Shown here: positions 1-6,590 of the stretch, one piece after another
Numbering within the stretch: the first letter of the stretch is position 1
Layout: each line of letters begins with the position of its first letter
The notes under the pieces: generated by a model
Told to the model about the DNA's origin: nothing
The model's input: the letters and a program-made list of their open reading frames with translations, nothing else
Database searches by the model: none
NCBI GenBank assembly: GCA_965243145.1
Contig: CBDEUB010000002.1
Location: 186,001-250,000 of the forward strand
DNA length: 64,000 nucleotides
Source: CBDBLK01 sp965243145
Lineage (GTDB): Bacteria; Bdellovibrionota; Bacteriovoracia; Bacteriovoracales; Bacteriovoracaceae
Direction: 5' to 3'
Translations under genes and position numbers: made by a program

Positions 1-401
1 TCCCCTCGTTTGAGTTGCTCTGAGTAGAGTCTTCCCGAATAGGCAATTAACCTTTTGATAAAATGGGTTTGGGCAGTGGTTTGGACTTCTACATTTACCA
101 TTTCCGTTTGCACGCCGGAATTGGTTTCTCTGGCAATTTCCACTTTCAAGTCGAGAATGAACAATTTTCCCGATTCTCCCGGCATGTCGGAGGTGCGCTC
201 TGAAGTGAGTTCCGGGTTGAGGAGTTTGGCATCGACGACAGAAGAACTCTCCGGCAGGGGTAAAAAGTGGCCCAGCAGGGAGATTAAAAGGCCTTTATTT
301 TCGGCAAAATATCTCTTGAAGGCCAGGTCGTCGGTCAACTTCACAAAGGCCATGTTTTTTAAAAATTCGGCCAGTGCCTGTAGGTCTTCTTCTTTCAGCA
401 T
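1..401 (-). CDS. Rpn-family nuclease, copy A (partial, runs off left edge)
   Basis: This is the 5' part of a gene read leftward; the ATG complement ends at 401 and the rest lies outside the window. It is almost identical to 3962-4362, the start of the intact copy C, at a constant offset of 3961 bases with only a few substitutions (near 125 and 235-252). By that homology it encodes the N-terminal part of a PD-(D/E)XK Rpn nuclease, including the NVEVQTT segment that carries the catalytic Glu. The near identity of copies A and C, with the more divergent copy B between them, suggests recent duplication or gene conversion. The identification is firm; whether the gene is intact cannot be judged here. 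Confidence 0.85.
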   Translation of the reverse strand, partial: MLKEEDLQALAEFLKNMAFVKLTDDLAFKRYFAENKGLLISLLGHFLPLPESSSVVDAKLLNPELTSERTSDMPGESGKLFILDLKVEIARETNSGVQTEMVNVEVQTTAQTHFIKRLIAYSGRLYSEQLKRG

Positions 402-459
402 GATTTTTCCTCAAAAGTGTTACCCAAGCACAGTAATAAGGCCTTTCGCCATGGTTTGT

Positions 460-585
460 CAAGTGCCTTGAGAATTAAAGAAATTCAACAGCTTATAATG
501 TATAATTTAGAAGAGGTTGGGCCTGCTTCAAAGAATGGGTTTCGTCACGGGATGCCTGTAAGACGGGGAGGCCCAGCGAGGCGGC
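460..585. repeat. rpn leader repeat, copy 1
   Basis: This stretch of about 125 bp recurs at 1684-1794 and 4421-4547 with few changes. Each copy sits just upstream (minus-strand sense) of an rpn start codon. It contains the AT-rich core CTTATAATGTATAATTTAG, which could hold promoter elements on either strand, and ends in a G-rich tract. It is probably the rpn 5' leader and promoter carried along with each duplicated cassette. The remaining bases to 630 are low-complexity G-rich sequence without a supported gene. Confidence 0.8.
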
Positions 586-630
586 CAGAGGGGGAAGAAG
601 TGAGGGGAGGTGTGTGTCTCCCCCTCAAAG

Positions 631-930
631 TCAGGCCTGGTTTTTGATCAGTTCTTCGATTTCGGCGAGAGTCAATTTCGTAACCTTGGCGACAAACTCG
701 GGGCCTGTGCCGGCAGCAAGGAGGTCACGGGCAATTTCTTTTTCGCGTTCTTGGCGGCCTTCTTTCCGTCCTTCTTGGCGGCCTTTTGCCTCGCCTTTTT
801 GATGGCCATCTTCCCAATGCTCCTCTCTTTCAGCGAGGCGGTCGCGGCGTTCCTTGTCTCTGGACATGGCGGCCGCGCGCAGTTTTTTATCCTTGGAAAT
901 GTCCCACAAATGTTTGAGTGCTTCTGCCAT
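631..930 (-). CDS. internal in-frame C-terminal ORF of rpn copy B (RpnS-like)
   Basis: Within the frameshifted nuclease gene, an ATG at 930 (minus) is preceded by a GGGGGAGAG Shine-Dalgarno-like tract at normal spacing. It opens a 99-codon frame beginning MAEALKHLWDIS. The same arrangement occurs in the other rpn copies. E. coli RpnA is known to make a short C-terminal product from an internal start that inhibits the full-length nuclease; that this product acts likewise is inference. It is charged, with a run of EGRKEGRQ-type sequence before a predicted C-terminal helix. Here the small product can still be made although the nuclease frame is broken. Confidence 0.5.
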   Translation of the reverse strand: MAEALKHLWDISKDKKLRAAAMSRDKERRDRLAEREEHWEDGHQKGEAKGRQEGRKEGRQEREKEIARDLLAAGTGPEFVAKVTKLTLAEIEELIKNQA

Positions 931-1493
931 CTCTCCCCCTTTTTTTAGGAATTGTTTGCAGTCTTCAAGTTTTAAACTTTTGGAATTTTTAATCATGTAG
1001 GCCCATTCGTCTCTGGTGCTTTCCGCCTTCGCAAGGCCAGTGGTAAATTTGCCGAGTTCAACGATGACAAAGCACATCCCCCGCGACATCACCACCTGGG
1101 GTTCCTTGATGCGCCTGATATTGCACACATGGCGGTAATCGTCTTTGATTTGGGCAAACTCTTTGAGATTCTGAGTGCTAAAGACGAGGGAGTAGACCGG
1201 ATGGAGTTTTTTGTAGGTATCGCCCCGGTCGAGTTGGTCGGAGTAAAGTCTGCCCGAATAGGCCAAAATCCGGTCGGTGAAATTGCGGTGGTTGGAAGTT
1301 TGAACTTCCACATTGACGGTTTCTTTAATAATCTCTCCCTTGGCATTTGTGCGTTGGTATTCGGTCACGACATCGAGGACAAAAGTCTTGCCCCTGTCTT
1401 CCTTTTGTTGTTTGTCGGAAAGCAGTTCGGGGTTGAGGGGAACGGCATCAATAATGAGAGAGTCGTCGGGGAGGGGAAGGAAGTGCTTGATGA

Positions 1494-1509
1494 GGGATTT
1501 AGGGATTTA
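1494..1509. repeat. 8-bp tandem duplication causing the rpn-B frameshift
   Basis: GGGATTTA occurs twice in direct succession (1494-1501 and 1502-1509). Deleting one unit restores the rpn reading frame exactly and gives a protein colinear with copy C. Confidence 0.9.
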
Positions 1510-1683
1510 AGGACATTCCTGTTTTTAACAAAGAATGCCTTGAAGGAATGGTCATTGGTCAGGGCCAAAAAACCCTTTTCGTTTAAAAAGTCGATGAGTG
1601 CCTGTATGTCTTCTTCTTGCACGATTGCCTCCCAAAAAGTCTCAATACTTAGAGTTAGTCATATACCTTTCGCGGTGGTCTGA

Positions 1684-1794
1684 CAAGTGCCTTGAGAATT
1701 AAAGAAATTCAACAGCTTATAATGTATAATTTAGAAGAGATTGGGCCTGCCTCAAAGAATGGGTTTCGTCACGGGATGCCTGTAAGACGGGGAG
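1684..1794. repeat. rpn leader repeat, copy 2
   Basis: This is the second copy of the leader repeat, next to the start of rpn copy B. It matches copies 1 and 3 almost perfectly, although the coding part of copy B has diverged from A and C. The leader is therefore better conserved than the gene it precedes. Confidence 0.8.
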
Positions 1795-2003
1795 TGCTGG
1801 CGAGACGCTCGGGAAGGAATAAGGGCCGGTTGGGGTTTTATCCGCGCAATGGGTATAGGCAATGGTCGTGGTTTTATTTTGTAAATAAAATATATTTCTG
1901 AAATTGGTTTTTAAGTTCTATTTTCAAATTCAGATAGAATAAAATAGCTTGGAGAGTGGATCAAGATGCTCGAAAGGAGATCGGGAGGCGGCCTTTATCA
2001 AGG

Positions 2004-2034
2004 TTGTGCCAATCTCCTTCGCAACGGGTATAAT
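2004..2034 (+). promoter_or_regulatory. possible promoter of the rhuM-like gene
   Basis: TATAAT at 2029-2034 has TTGTGC 19 bp upstream at 2004-2009, and lies 40 bp before the ATG at 2074. The rest of 1795-2073 holds an AT-rich inverted repeat around TTTTATTTTGTAAATAAAAT near 1872-1890 and nothing else I can support. The -35 match is weak. Confidence 0.35.
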
Positions 2035-2073
2035 TGAAAGACTTACAGCACTGGCGAGGCGGCCAGAGGGGAT

Positions 2074-3120
2074 ATGGATTCAAAGAAGGCGGCGGTTCGG
2101 AATAGCACGATAGATTTTCTTGTTTTTGCCGACAGAGCGGAAGGGGAAACAATTGAAGTGCGGTATAGGGATGAAACCATTTGGCTTACGCAAAAACTTA
2201 TGGCCAAACTGTTTGCCACCTCGACGGACAATATTGGTCTTCATTTAAAAAACATATTTTCCGAAGGGGAATTGGATGAAGAGGCAACTACCGAGGATTC
2301 CTCGGTAGTTCAAACCGAGGGGAAACGTACTGTTCGCAGGGCGGTGAAGTTTTATAACCTGGATGCGATTATTGCTGTGGGTTACAGAATTAACAGCAAA
2401 CGGGCCACGGAGTTTCGTCAATGGGCCACTGGCATTTTACGCGAATATGCCATCAAGGGATATATTATAGATAAAAAGAGGATGGAAAATGGTGTCTTTC
2501 TCGAAGAGGACTATTTTGAACACTTGCTGGCGGAAATTCGGGAAATTCGCCTGAGTAAGAGGCGTTTTTATCAAAAAATCACGGATATTTATGCGACCAG
2601 CGTTGACTACAACAGGGATGCCCCTACAACCAAAGAGTTTTTCGCCAAAGTCCAAAATAAACTCCACTTTGCCATTCACGGACATACTGCCGCCGAATTG
2701 ATAAAAAGCAGGGCCGACAGTAAAAAAAAGCACATGGGCCTTAGCAATTGGAAAAATAGTCCTGACGGGAAAATTCTAAAGTCGGATGTTTCCGTCGCTA
2801 AAAATTATTTAACCCGGGAAGAATTGGAATCTTTGGGACGAATTGTTAACGCCTATCTCGACCTGGCGGAGGAGCGGGCAAAAAGAAAAATTTCCATGGC
2901 CATGGAAGACTGGGCCAGGCGTTTGGATGCTTTTCTGCAATTTGATGAGCGGGAAATTTTACAAGATGCCGGCACGGTCAGTGCCGAAGTCGCCAAAGGA
3001 CATGTTGAGGGTGAATTTGCAAAGTATCGGATTATCCAGGATCGTTTGTTTGAATCGGATTTTGACAGAGAAATCAAAAAAATCGAGAAAAGAGAAAATA
3101 AACAGAGAAAGAAAGATTAG
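2074..3120 (+). CDS. virulence RhuM-family protein
   Basis: The 348-residue product carries the family's N-terminal block: IEVRYRDETIWLTQKLMAKLF, then TSTDNIGLHLKNIFSEGEL, then VKFYNLDAIIAVGYRINSKRATEFRQWA. This is the conserved core of proteins annotated RhuM or Virulence_RhuM. The biochemical role of the family is not settled; members occur as accessory genes on genomic islands, and the name comes from a Salmonella pathogenicity-island gene. The C-terminus is highly charged (KKIEKRENKQRKKD). It is transcribed towards the rpn array and its stop overlaps the end of the orphan ORF on the other strand. Family assignment is confident; function is unknown. Confidence 0.85.
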   Translation: MDSKKAAVRNSTIDFLVFADRAEGETIEVRYRDETIWLTQKLMAKLFATSTDNIGLHLKNIFSEGELDEEATTEDSSVVQTEGKRTVRRAVKFYNLDAIIAVGYRINSKRATEFRQWATGILREYAIKGYIIDKKRMENGVFLEEDYFEHLLAEIREIRLSKRRFYQKITDIYATSVDYNRDAPTTKEFFAKVQNKLHFAIHGHTAAELIKSRADSKKKHMGLSNWKNSPDGKILKSDVSVAKNYLTREELESLGRIVNAYLDLAEERAKRKISMAMEDWARRLDAFLQFDEREILQDAGTVSAEVAKGHVEGEFAKYRIIQDRLFESDFDREIKKIEKRENKQRKKD

Positions 3121-3407
3121 GTTTGGTGGTGGAGTGCTTGGCAAGACGGGGAAAGGTGGCGAGGCGGCCGGAAGCGAGAGATCGGAAAGAGAGAGAACGA
3201 AAATGAAAAATAATGATGATGAATCCTTGAATTTGGAAAATTGGGGCGTTCTTGGCGGCCTTTTGCCTCGCCTTTTTGATGGCCATCTTCCCAATGCTCC
3301 TCTCTTTCAGCGAGGCGGTCGCGGCGTTCCTTGTCTCTGGACATGGCGGCCGCGCGCAGTTTTTTATCCTTGGAAATGTCCCACAAATGTTTGAGTGCGT
3401 TTGGCAT
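3117..3407 (-). CDS. orphan Rpn C-terminal fragment directly downstream of rpn C
   Basis: The start codon at 3407 lies one base after the stop codon of the intact rpn gene (stop 3411-3409). The first 50 or so residues (begins MPNALKHLWDISKDKKLRA) are encoded by 3251-3398, nearly identical to bases 774-921 of copy B. The last 45 or so residues read through unrelated intergenic DNA. It is therefore a relocated piece of an rpn C-terminal domain fused in frame to junk, placed where it would be co-translated with rpn C. It could be a stand-alone RpnS-like antitoxin, a recombination donor, or debris. The second Rpn locus has the same arrangement. Confidence 0.45.
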   Translation of the reverse strand: MPNALKHLWDISKDKKLRAAAMSRDKERRDRLAEREEHWEDGHQKGEAKGRQERPNFPNSRIHHHYFSFSFSLFPISRFRPPRHLSPSCQALHHQT

Positions 3408-3408
3408 T

Positions 3409-3672
3409 TTACTTGAGGGCCTCAATTTCTTCTTTTGAAAGGCCAGTATTTTCTGCGATAATGTCAATGTTGAGGCCGTTTTTTAGCATTTTTAAGGCAA
3501 TTTCTTTGCGTTCTTCTTTGCGGCCTTCTTTGCGGCCTTTTGCTTCGCCCTTTTCCCAAGAGTAGTCTTCTCGGGAAAGCTGGTCTCTTCTCTGTTTGTC
3601 CCGTTCAACCATAAGTTCTCTGAGTTCTTCGTCCTGGGAAATATCCCATAAGTGTTTGAGTGCGTCTGCCAT
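3409..3672 (-). CDS. internal in-frame C-terminal ORF of rpn copy C (RpnS-like)
   Basis: The codons for KKGGDM create GGAGGAGAC followed by ATG (ATG complement at 3670-3672; Shine-Dalgarno complement at 3674-3681). This is an excellent ribosome-binding site for an 87-residue product beginning MADALKHLWDISQ. Copies B and D have an equivalent site at the same protein position with different codons. By analogy with E. coli RpnS proteins it may be an antitoxin made inside the toxin gene. Confidence 0.55.
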   Translation of the reverse strand: MADALKHLWDISQDEELRELMVERDKQRRDQLSREDYSWEKGEAKGRKEGRKEERKEIALKMLKNGLNIDIIAENTGLSKEEIEALK

Positions 3673-4362
3673 GTCTCCTCCTTTTTTTAAAAATGTTTTG
3701 CATTCCTCAACGCCAAGTCGATTTGAGTTTTTGAGCAGGTAAGACCACTCGTCCCTGCCATTGTCGGGCCTCATCGCATCCTTGCGAAACTTTCCGAGTT
3801 CGACAATTACAAAACACAAATCCCTCGACAAGACAAGTCCGGGAGTCTCTTCGGCCATGAGGTAGCACACATGGCGGTAGCGGTCTTTGACCTCCTCGAA
3901 CTCCTCCAAATTTTTGGTGCTGAAAACCAGAGAGTAAACAGGTGCCAGTTTTTCATACTTTTCCCCTCGTTTGAGTTGCTCTGAGTAGAGTCTTCCCGAA
4001 TAGGCAATTAACCTTTTGATAAAATGGGTTTGGGCAGTGGTTTGGACTTCTACATTTACCATTTCCGTTTGCACGCCGGAATTGGTCTCTCTGGCAATTT
4101 CCACTTTCAAGTCGAGAATGAACAATTTTCCCGATTCTCCCGGCATGTCGGAGGTGCGCTCTGAAGTGAGTTCCGGGTTGAGGAGTTTGGCATCGAGGAC
4201 AGAGGAATTTTCCGGCAGGGGTAAAAAGTGGCCCAGCAGGGAGATTAAAAGGCCTTTATTTTCGGCAAAATATCTCTTGAAGGCCAGGTCGTCGGTCAAC
4301 TTCACAAAGGCCATGTTTTTTAAAAATTCGGCCAGTGCCTGTAGGTCTTCTTCTTTCAGCAT
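3409..4362 (-). CDS. Rpn-family recombination-promoting nuclease / PD-(D/E)XK protein, copy C (intact)
   Basis: The 317-residue product belongs to the Rpn / PDDEXK_2 family. The N-terminal block contains TDDLAFKRYFAEN and GHFLPLP. The nuclease core has D84 (FILDLK) and E105-x-Q107 (NVEVQTT), consistent with the family's D...ExQ active site. The C-terminal third is Lys/Arg/Glu-rich (KGEAKGRKEGRKEERK) and ends in a short helix-like segment. Rpn proteins of E. coli are DNA endonucleases linked to RecA-independent recombination, toxicity and phage defence. The leader repeat lies upstream, and residue M231 is preceded by GGAGGAGAC, an internal start. Family assignment is confident; the defence role is inferred from relatives. 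Confidence 0.9.
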   Translation of the reverse strand: MLKEEDLQALAEFLKNMAFVKLTDDLAFKRYFAENKGLLISLLGHFLPLPENSSVLDAKLLNPELTSERTSDMPGESGKLFILDLKVEIARETNSGVQTEMVNVEVQTTAQTHFIKRLIAYSGRLYSEQLKRGEKYEKLAPVYSLVFSTKNLEEFEEVKDRYRHVCYLMAEETPGLVLSRDLCFVIVELGKFRKDAMRPDNGRDEWSYLLKNSNRLGVEECKTFLKKGGDMADALKHLWDISQDEELRELMVERDKQRRDQLSREDYSWEKGEAKGRKEGRKEERKEIALKMLKNGLNIDIIAENTGLSKEEIEALK

Positions 4363-4420
4363 GATTTTTCCTCAAAAGTGTTACCCAAGCACAGTAATAA
4401 GGCCTTTCGCCATGGTTTGT

Positions 4421-4547
4421 CAAGTGCCTTGAGAATTAAAGAAATTCAACAGCTTATAATGTATAATTTAGAAGAGGTTGGGCCTGCCTCAAAGAATGAG
4501 TTTCGTCGTGGGATGCCGGAAAGATGGGGAGGCCCAGCGAGGCGGCC
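4421..4547. repeat. rpn leader repeat, copy 3
   Basis: This is the third copy of the leader repeat, adjoining the start of intact rpn copy C. It matches 460-585 closely; the G-rich end differs slightly (GTTTCGTCGTGGGATGCCGG). Confidence 0.8.
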
Positions 4548-4639
4548 ACCTCTCAAGAGGTCAGGCGTTGGAAGTAGGGGCATAGAAAAACCAGAATCCC
4601 CCCGCACAAGGGGCGAACAGATGATCAAGGAGGAAGTTA

Positions 4640-4816
4640 ATGGCCATTGATTTTGAAATGTGGTTGGACAATTTGGGACAAAGTAAATTAAAGCAACTGA
4701 AAAAATTGGAAAAGTACCCGCCGAGCAAGCGCAACCAAGTCGAATTTTTTAAACTTCAGGTTGAATGTAATCTTTTAAATGAAATCTTACGGGTGCGAAA
4801 TTCACAAAAAAAGTAG
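4640..4816 (+). CDS. small hypothetical protein (58 aa)
   Basis: The ATG at 4640 follows a strong Shine-Dalgarno AAGGAGGAAG at 4627-4636. The product begins MAIDFEMWLDNLGQSKLKQL, is Lys-rich and mostly helical in appearance, and has one Cys. It is followed after two bases by another small ORF, so the pair is probably co-transcribed. I do not recognise it. Confidence 0.6.
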   Translation: MAIDFEMWLDNLGQSKLKQLKKLEKYPPSKRNQVEFFKLQVECNLLNEILRVRNSQKK

Positions 4817-4818
4817 CG

Positions 4819-4989
4819 ATGGTTGAAGAGCGAAAGAAGTTGAAAGTTGTTGATTGCAAGCATGCACGCTTTGGAGTGGTTTTTAATGGCGTGACCAAGG
4901 AGTATTATCTTTGTTGCCTCAAATGTGGGCAGTTAAGGCCCGAACCGGCAACCCCTCAAGAGGTGAAACGCTGGCAACAAGAAGAATAA
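4819..4989 (+). CDS. small CxxC protein (56 aa)
   Basis: The start lies 2 bp after the preceding stop. The product contains YYLCCLKCGQLRPEP, a single CxxC pair preceded by another Cys, as in half of a zinc ribbon. The IS110-family element begins about 14 bp after its stop, so the original downstream context is lost. The CLKCGQL peptide and its DNA (TGTGGGCAGTTA) resemble the right end of the 196-bp repeat described elsewhere, possibly by chance. Function unknown. Confidence 0.55.
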   Translation: MVEERKKLKVVDCKHARFGVVFNGVTKEYYLCCLKCGQLRPEPATPQEVKRWQQEE

Positions 4990-5009
4990 GAATTTCTAAG
5001 ACAGAAATA

Positions 5010-5023
5010 ATGGATGACCGCCC
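5010..5023. repeat. left subterminal inverted repeat of the IS
   Basis: ATGGATGACCGCCC is the exact reverse complement of 6444-6457. Confidence 0.85.
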
Positions 5024-5050
5024 TTTTTAACCGGGGACTGGTTACCCCAT

Positions 5051-5077
5051 GTAAAAGTCTGAATAATGGACTTTTAC
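5051..5077 (+). promoter_or_regulatory. hairpin upstream of the transposase gene
   Basis: GTAAAAGTC (5051-5059) and GACTTTTAC (5069-5077) form a perfect 9-bp stem with a 9-base loop. It sits between the left inverted repeat and the Shine-Dalgarno AAAGGAGGG (5085-5093). It may damp read-through expression of the transposase or be part of the left end recognised by it. Confidence 0.55.
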
Positions 5078-5101
5078 AAACCCAAAAGGAGGGCCATCCA
5101 A

Positions 5102-6208
5102 ATGAAAAATGTACTTTATGTGGGATTAGATGTCGACGACAAGTCTTTTCACGGAGGGGGATTCTGTGAAGCAACAGGAGAAACTTTGGAATTTAAATGC
5201 AAGGCAACAAACGCCAAATTACTGGGAAAACTCAAAAAACTCGAAGGCCAAGGATTTCAGTTGAAAACCTGCCATGAAGCAAGTTACATGGGCAATTCCC
5301 TTCACCGCTATTTAATCTCCAAGGGGATCGATAGCACGATCATTGCGCCTTCGATGATTCCCGAGTTAGCGAGCGGACGGGTGAAAACCGATCGAGTCGA
5401 TAGCAACAAACTTGCCAAGTATTTTGCAAAAGGACTTTTAACGCCCGTTTATATTCCTGACAAAGTTGACGAACAGGCCAGAGACATTATCCGCTCCCGT
5501 AGATTTTTTGTTGAGCAACGAAAATCTCTAAAAAATCACATTGTATCGACTTTAAAGCGATACGGACTCAAATATAATGAAGGCGGGGAAAACAAGTCAT
5601 ATTGGACAATTTCGCATATGGCGTGGATTCGCAGGGAAATAAAAACTTTGGACGACTCAGGCAGGATAAATCTGGAATTTCTTCTTGGGCAATGTGAAAG
5701 GATGAATGACTGTATTGAGGAATACGATAAAAAAATCGAAGAATTGTCGGAACTGAAAAGGTATAAAAAGAAAAAAAATGCTCTTACTTGTTTTAGAGGT
5801 ATAAGCACTTTTTCTGCAATGGCGTTGATAACGGAGATTGGAGATATTGAAAGATTTTCCCACCCATCGAAACTTGTTTCGTACGCTGGCCTGGATGTCA
5901 GTGAATACAGTTCTGGTGGAAAGGAAAAGAAATTTGGAATAACAAAAATGGGGAATCGTTGGATAAGAACGACGATTGTTGAAAGCAGTCAATTCTCGGG
6001 GCGGATATGCCAGATAAGCAAAAGATTAAAAGAGGCCAGGAAAGGCCAATCGAAAGCAATAGTTGCCATTGCGGATAAATGCATGAAGAGACTACGAAAA
6101 AAATCTGTAAGACTTCAAAATATGAACAAACATAGCAATAAAGTGAAAGTTGCCTGTGCAAGAGAGCACCTGTGTTTTGTCTGGGAGGCACTCAACGCAG
6201 CGGCCTGA
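5102..6208 (+). CDS. IS110-family transposase (DEDD recombinase)
   Basis: The 368-residue protein has the N-terminal RuvC-like DEDD fold: D10 (VGLDVDD), E59 (TCHEAS), D97 and D100 (KTDRVDSNKLAKYF). The C-terminal Transposase_20 part follows (FRGISTFSAMALITEIGDIE, then YAGLDVSEYSSGGKEK with the Ser-rich catalytic loop, then ITKMGNRWIRTTIVE). IS110 recombinases move DNA through a circular intermediate guided by a structured RNA encoded in the element. I chose the ATG at 5102 because it follows AAAGGAGGG by 8 bp and gives the usual start MKNVLYVGLDV. The gene looks intact. Confidence 0.95.
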   Translation: MKNVLYVGLDVDDKSFHGGGFCEATGETLEFKCKATNAKLLGKLKKLEGQGFQLKTCHEASYMGNSLHRYLISKGIDSTIIAPSMIPELASGRVKTDRVDSNKLAKYFAKGLLTPVYIPDKVDEQARDIIRSRRFFVEQRKSLKNHIVSTLKRYGLKYNEGGENKSYWTISHMAWIRREIKTLDDSGRINLEFLLGQCERMNDCIEEYDKKIEELSELKRYKKKKNALTCFRGISTFSAMALITEIGDIERFSHPSKLVSYAGLDVSEYSSGGKEKKFGITKMGNRWIRTTIVESSQFSGRICQISKRLKEARKGQSKAIVAIADKCMKRLRKKSVRLQNMNKHSNKVKVACAREHLCFVWEALNAAA

Positions 6209-6443
6209 AATAATATTAACTGATGACAGTTCCGGTTTAAAGGAGAAGATAAGGATTTTTTGAGAATTTAAGAACCATGATGTGGTGAAACCCTCGGTAA
6301 AGAAGCTTGGTTAAAGTTTCCGATCACAGATAGAGGATAACACCGCTCGAACCAAGCTTAATGCGTTAACCAGCACGCGAATATGAGGTTGGAAGTCAAA
6401 GGAACTCATAAATTTCTTAAAAAAAACGAATTTTCTTCTTGCC
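6209..6443 (+). ncRNA. candidate seekRNA/bridge RNA of the IS110-family element
   Basis: This is a 235-bp non-coding stretch between the transposase stop and the right inverted repeat. IS1111-group elements are known to encode their target-selecting guide RNA in this position. It holds a perfect 10-bp stem, AAGCTTGGTT (6303-6312) with AACCAAGCTT (6350-6359), around a 37-base loop, the size expected of a guide loop, plus smaller pairings nearby. The role is inferred from position and structure. Confidence 0.5.
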
Positions 6444-6457
6444 GGGCGGTCATCCAT
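6444..6457. repeat. right subterminal inverted repeat of the IS
   Basis: GGGCGGTCATCCAT pairs exactly with 5010-5023. Confidence 0.85.
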
Positions 6458-6460
6458 ATG

Positions 6461-6590
6461 AGCTTCTAAGGGTGCTGGCCTATTTTTTGATCAATTATAG
6501 CTTCGTATATTCCTATTTTGAATAGGGCAGATTTAGATCAATTAACTACATTTTCTTTTGTGACGACCGATGCGCTTCTAGGGGTGCCTA
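6461..6590. other. intergenic with short direct repeat
   Basis: GCTTCTAAGGGTGC (6462-6475), just outside the IS right end, recurs as GCTTCTAGGGGTGC (6574-6587), just before the next gene. Each follows a GxC-rich GACC/CATC word. The second copy supplies the AGGGGTG ribosome-binding site of the gene at 6591. The first may be the original target-adjacent sequence or part of the IS end. I see nothing else in this stretch. Confidence 0.4.

Larger units (their letters stand above)
631..1622 (-). pseudogene. Rpn-family nuclease, copy B, frameshifted
   Basis: The N-terminal reading frame starts at 1622 (begins MQEEDIQALIDFL) and ends after the shift. The remainder, 245 codons from 1368 down to 631, is in another frame and contains NVEVQTS, the PD-(D/E)XK Glu/Gln segment. 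The break coincides with an 8-bp tandem duplication at 1494-1509. Removing one unit joins the frames so that the protein reads NVLKSLIKHFLPLP, matching GLLISLLGHFLPLP in copy C. The gene is therefore an intact Rpn nuclease apart from this duplication, and could be a recent pseudogene or a switchable gene. The C-terminal part with its internal start is undamaged. Confidence 0.85.
5003..6460 (+). mobile_element. IS110-family insertion sequence, IS1111-type
   Basis: One DEDD transposase gene (5102-6208) is bracketed by a perfect 14-bp inverted repeat (5010-5023 and 6444-6457). IS110-family elements of the IS1111 group have subterminal inverted repeats with a few bases outside them and make no normal target duplication. 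I set the outer limits by adding 7 bp left and 3 bp right, the pattern known for IS4321/IS5075; these limits are inference. A long non-coding 3' segment (6209-6443) fits the position of the guide RNA in this group. TTCTAAG occurs on both sides (4994-5000 and 6464-6470). Confidence 0.8.

Noticed and set aside
417..647. Plus-strand ORFs across the rpn leader repeat (also at 1692 and 4378)
   Set aside because: They are short frames created by the repeat itself, without ribosome-binding sites, and differ in length and tail between copies.
3409..4362. Rpn genes as ordinary insertion-sequence transposases
   Set aside because: They lack terminal inverted repeats and target duplications; the D...ExQ core is of the PD-(D/E)XK nuclease type, and duplication can be explained by homologous recombination.
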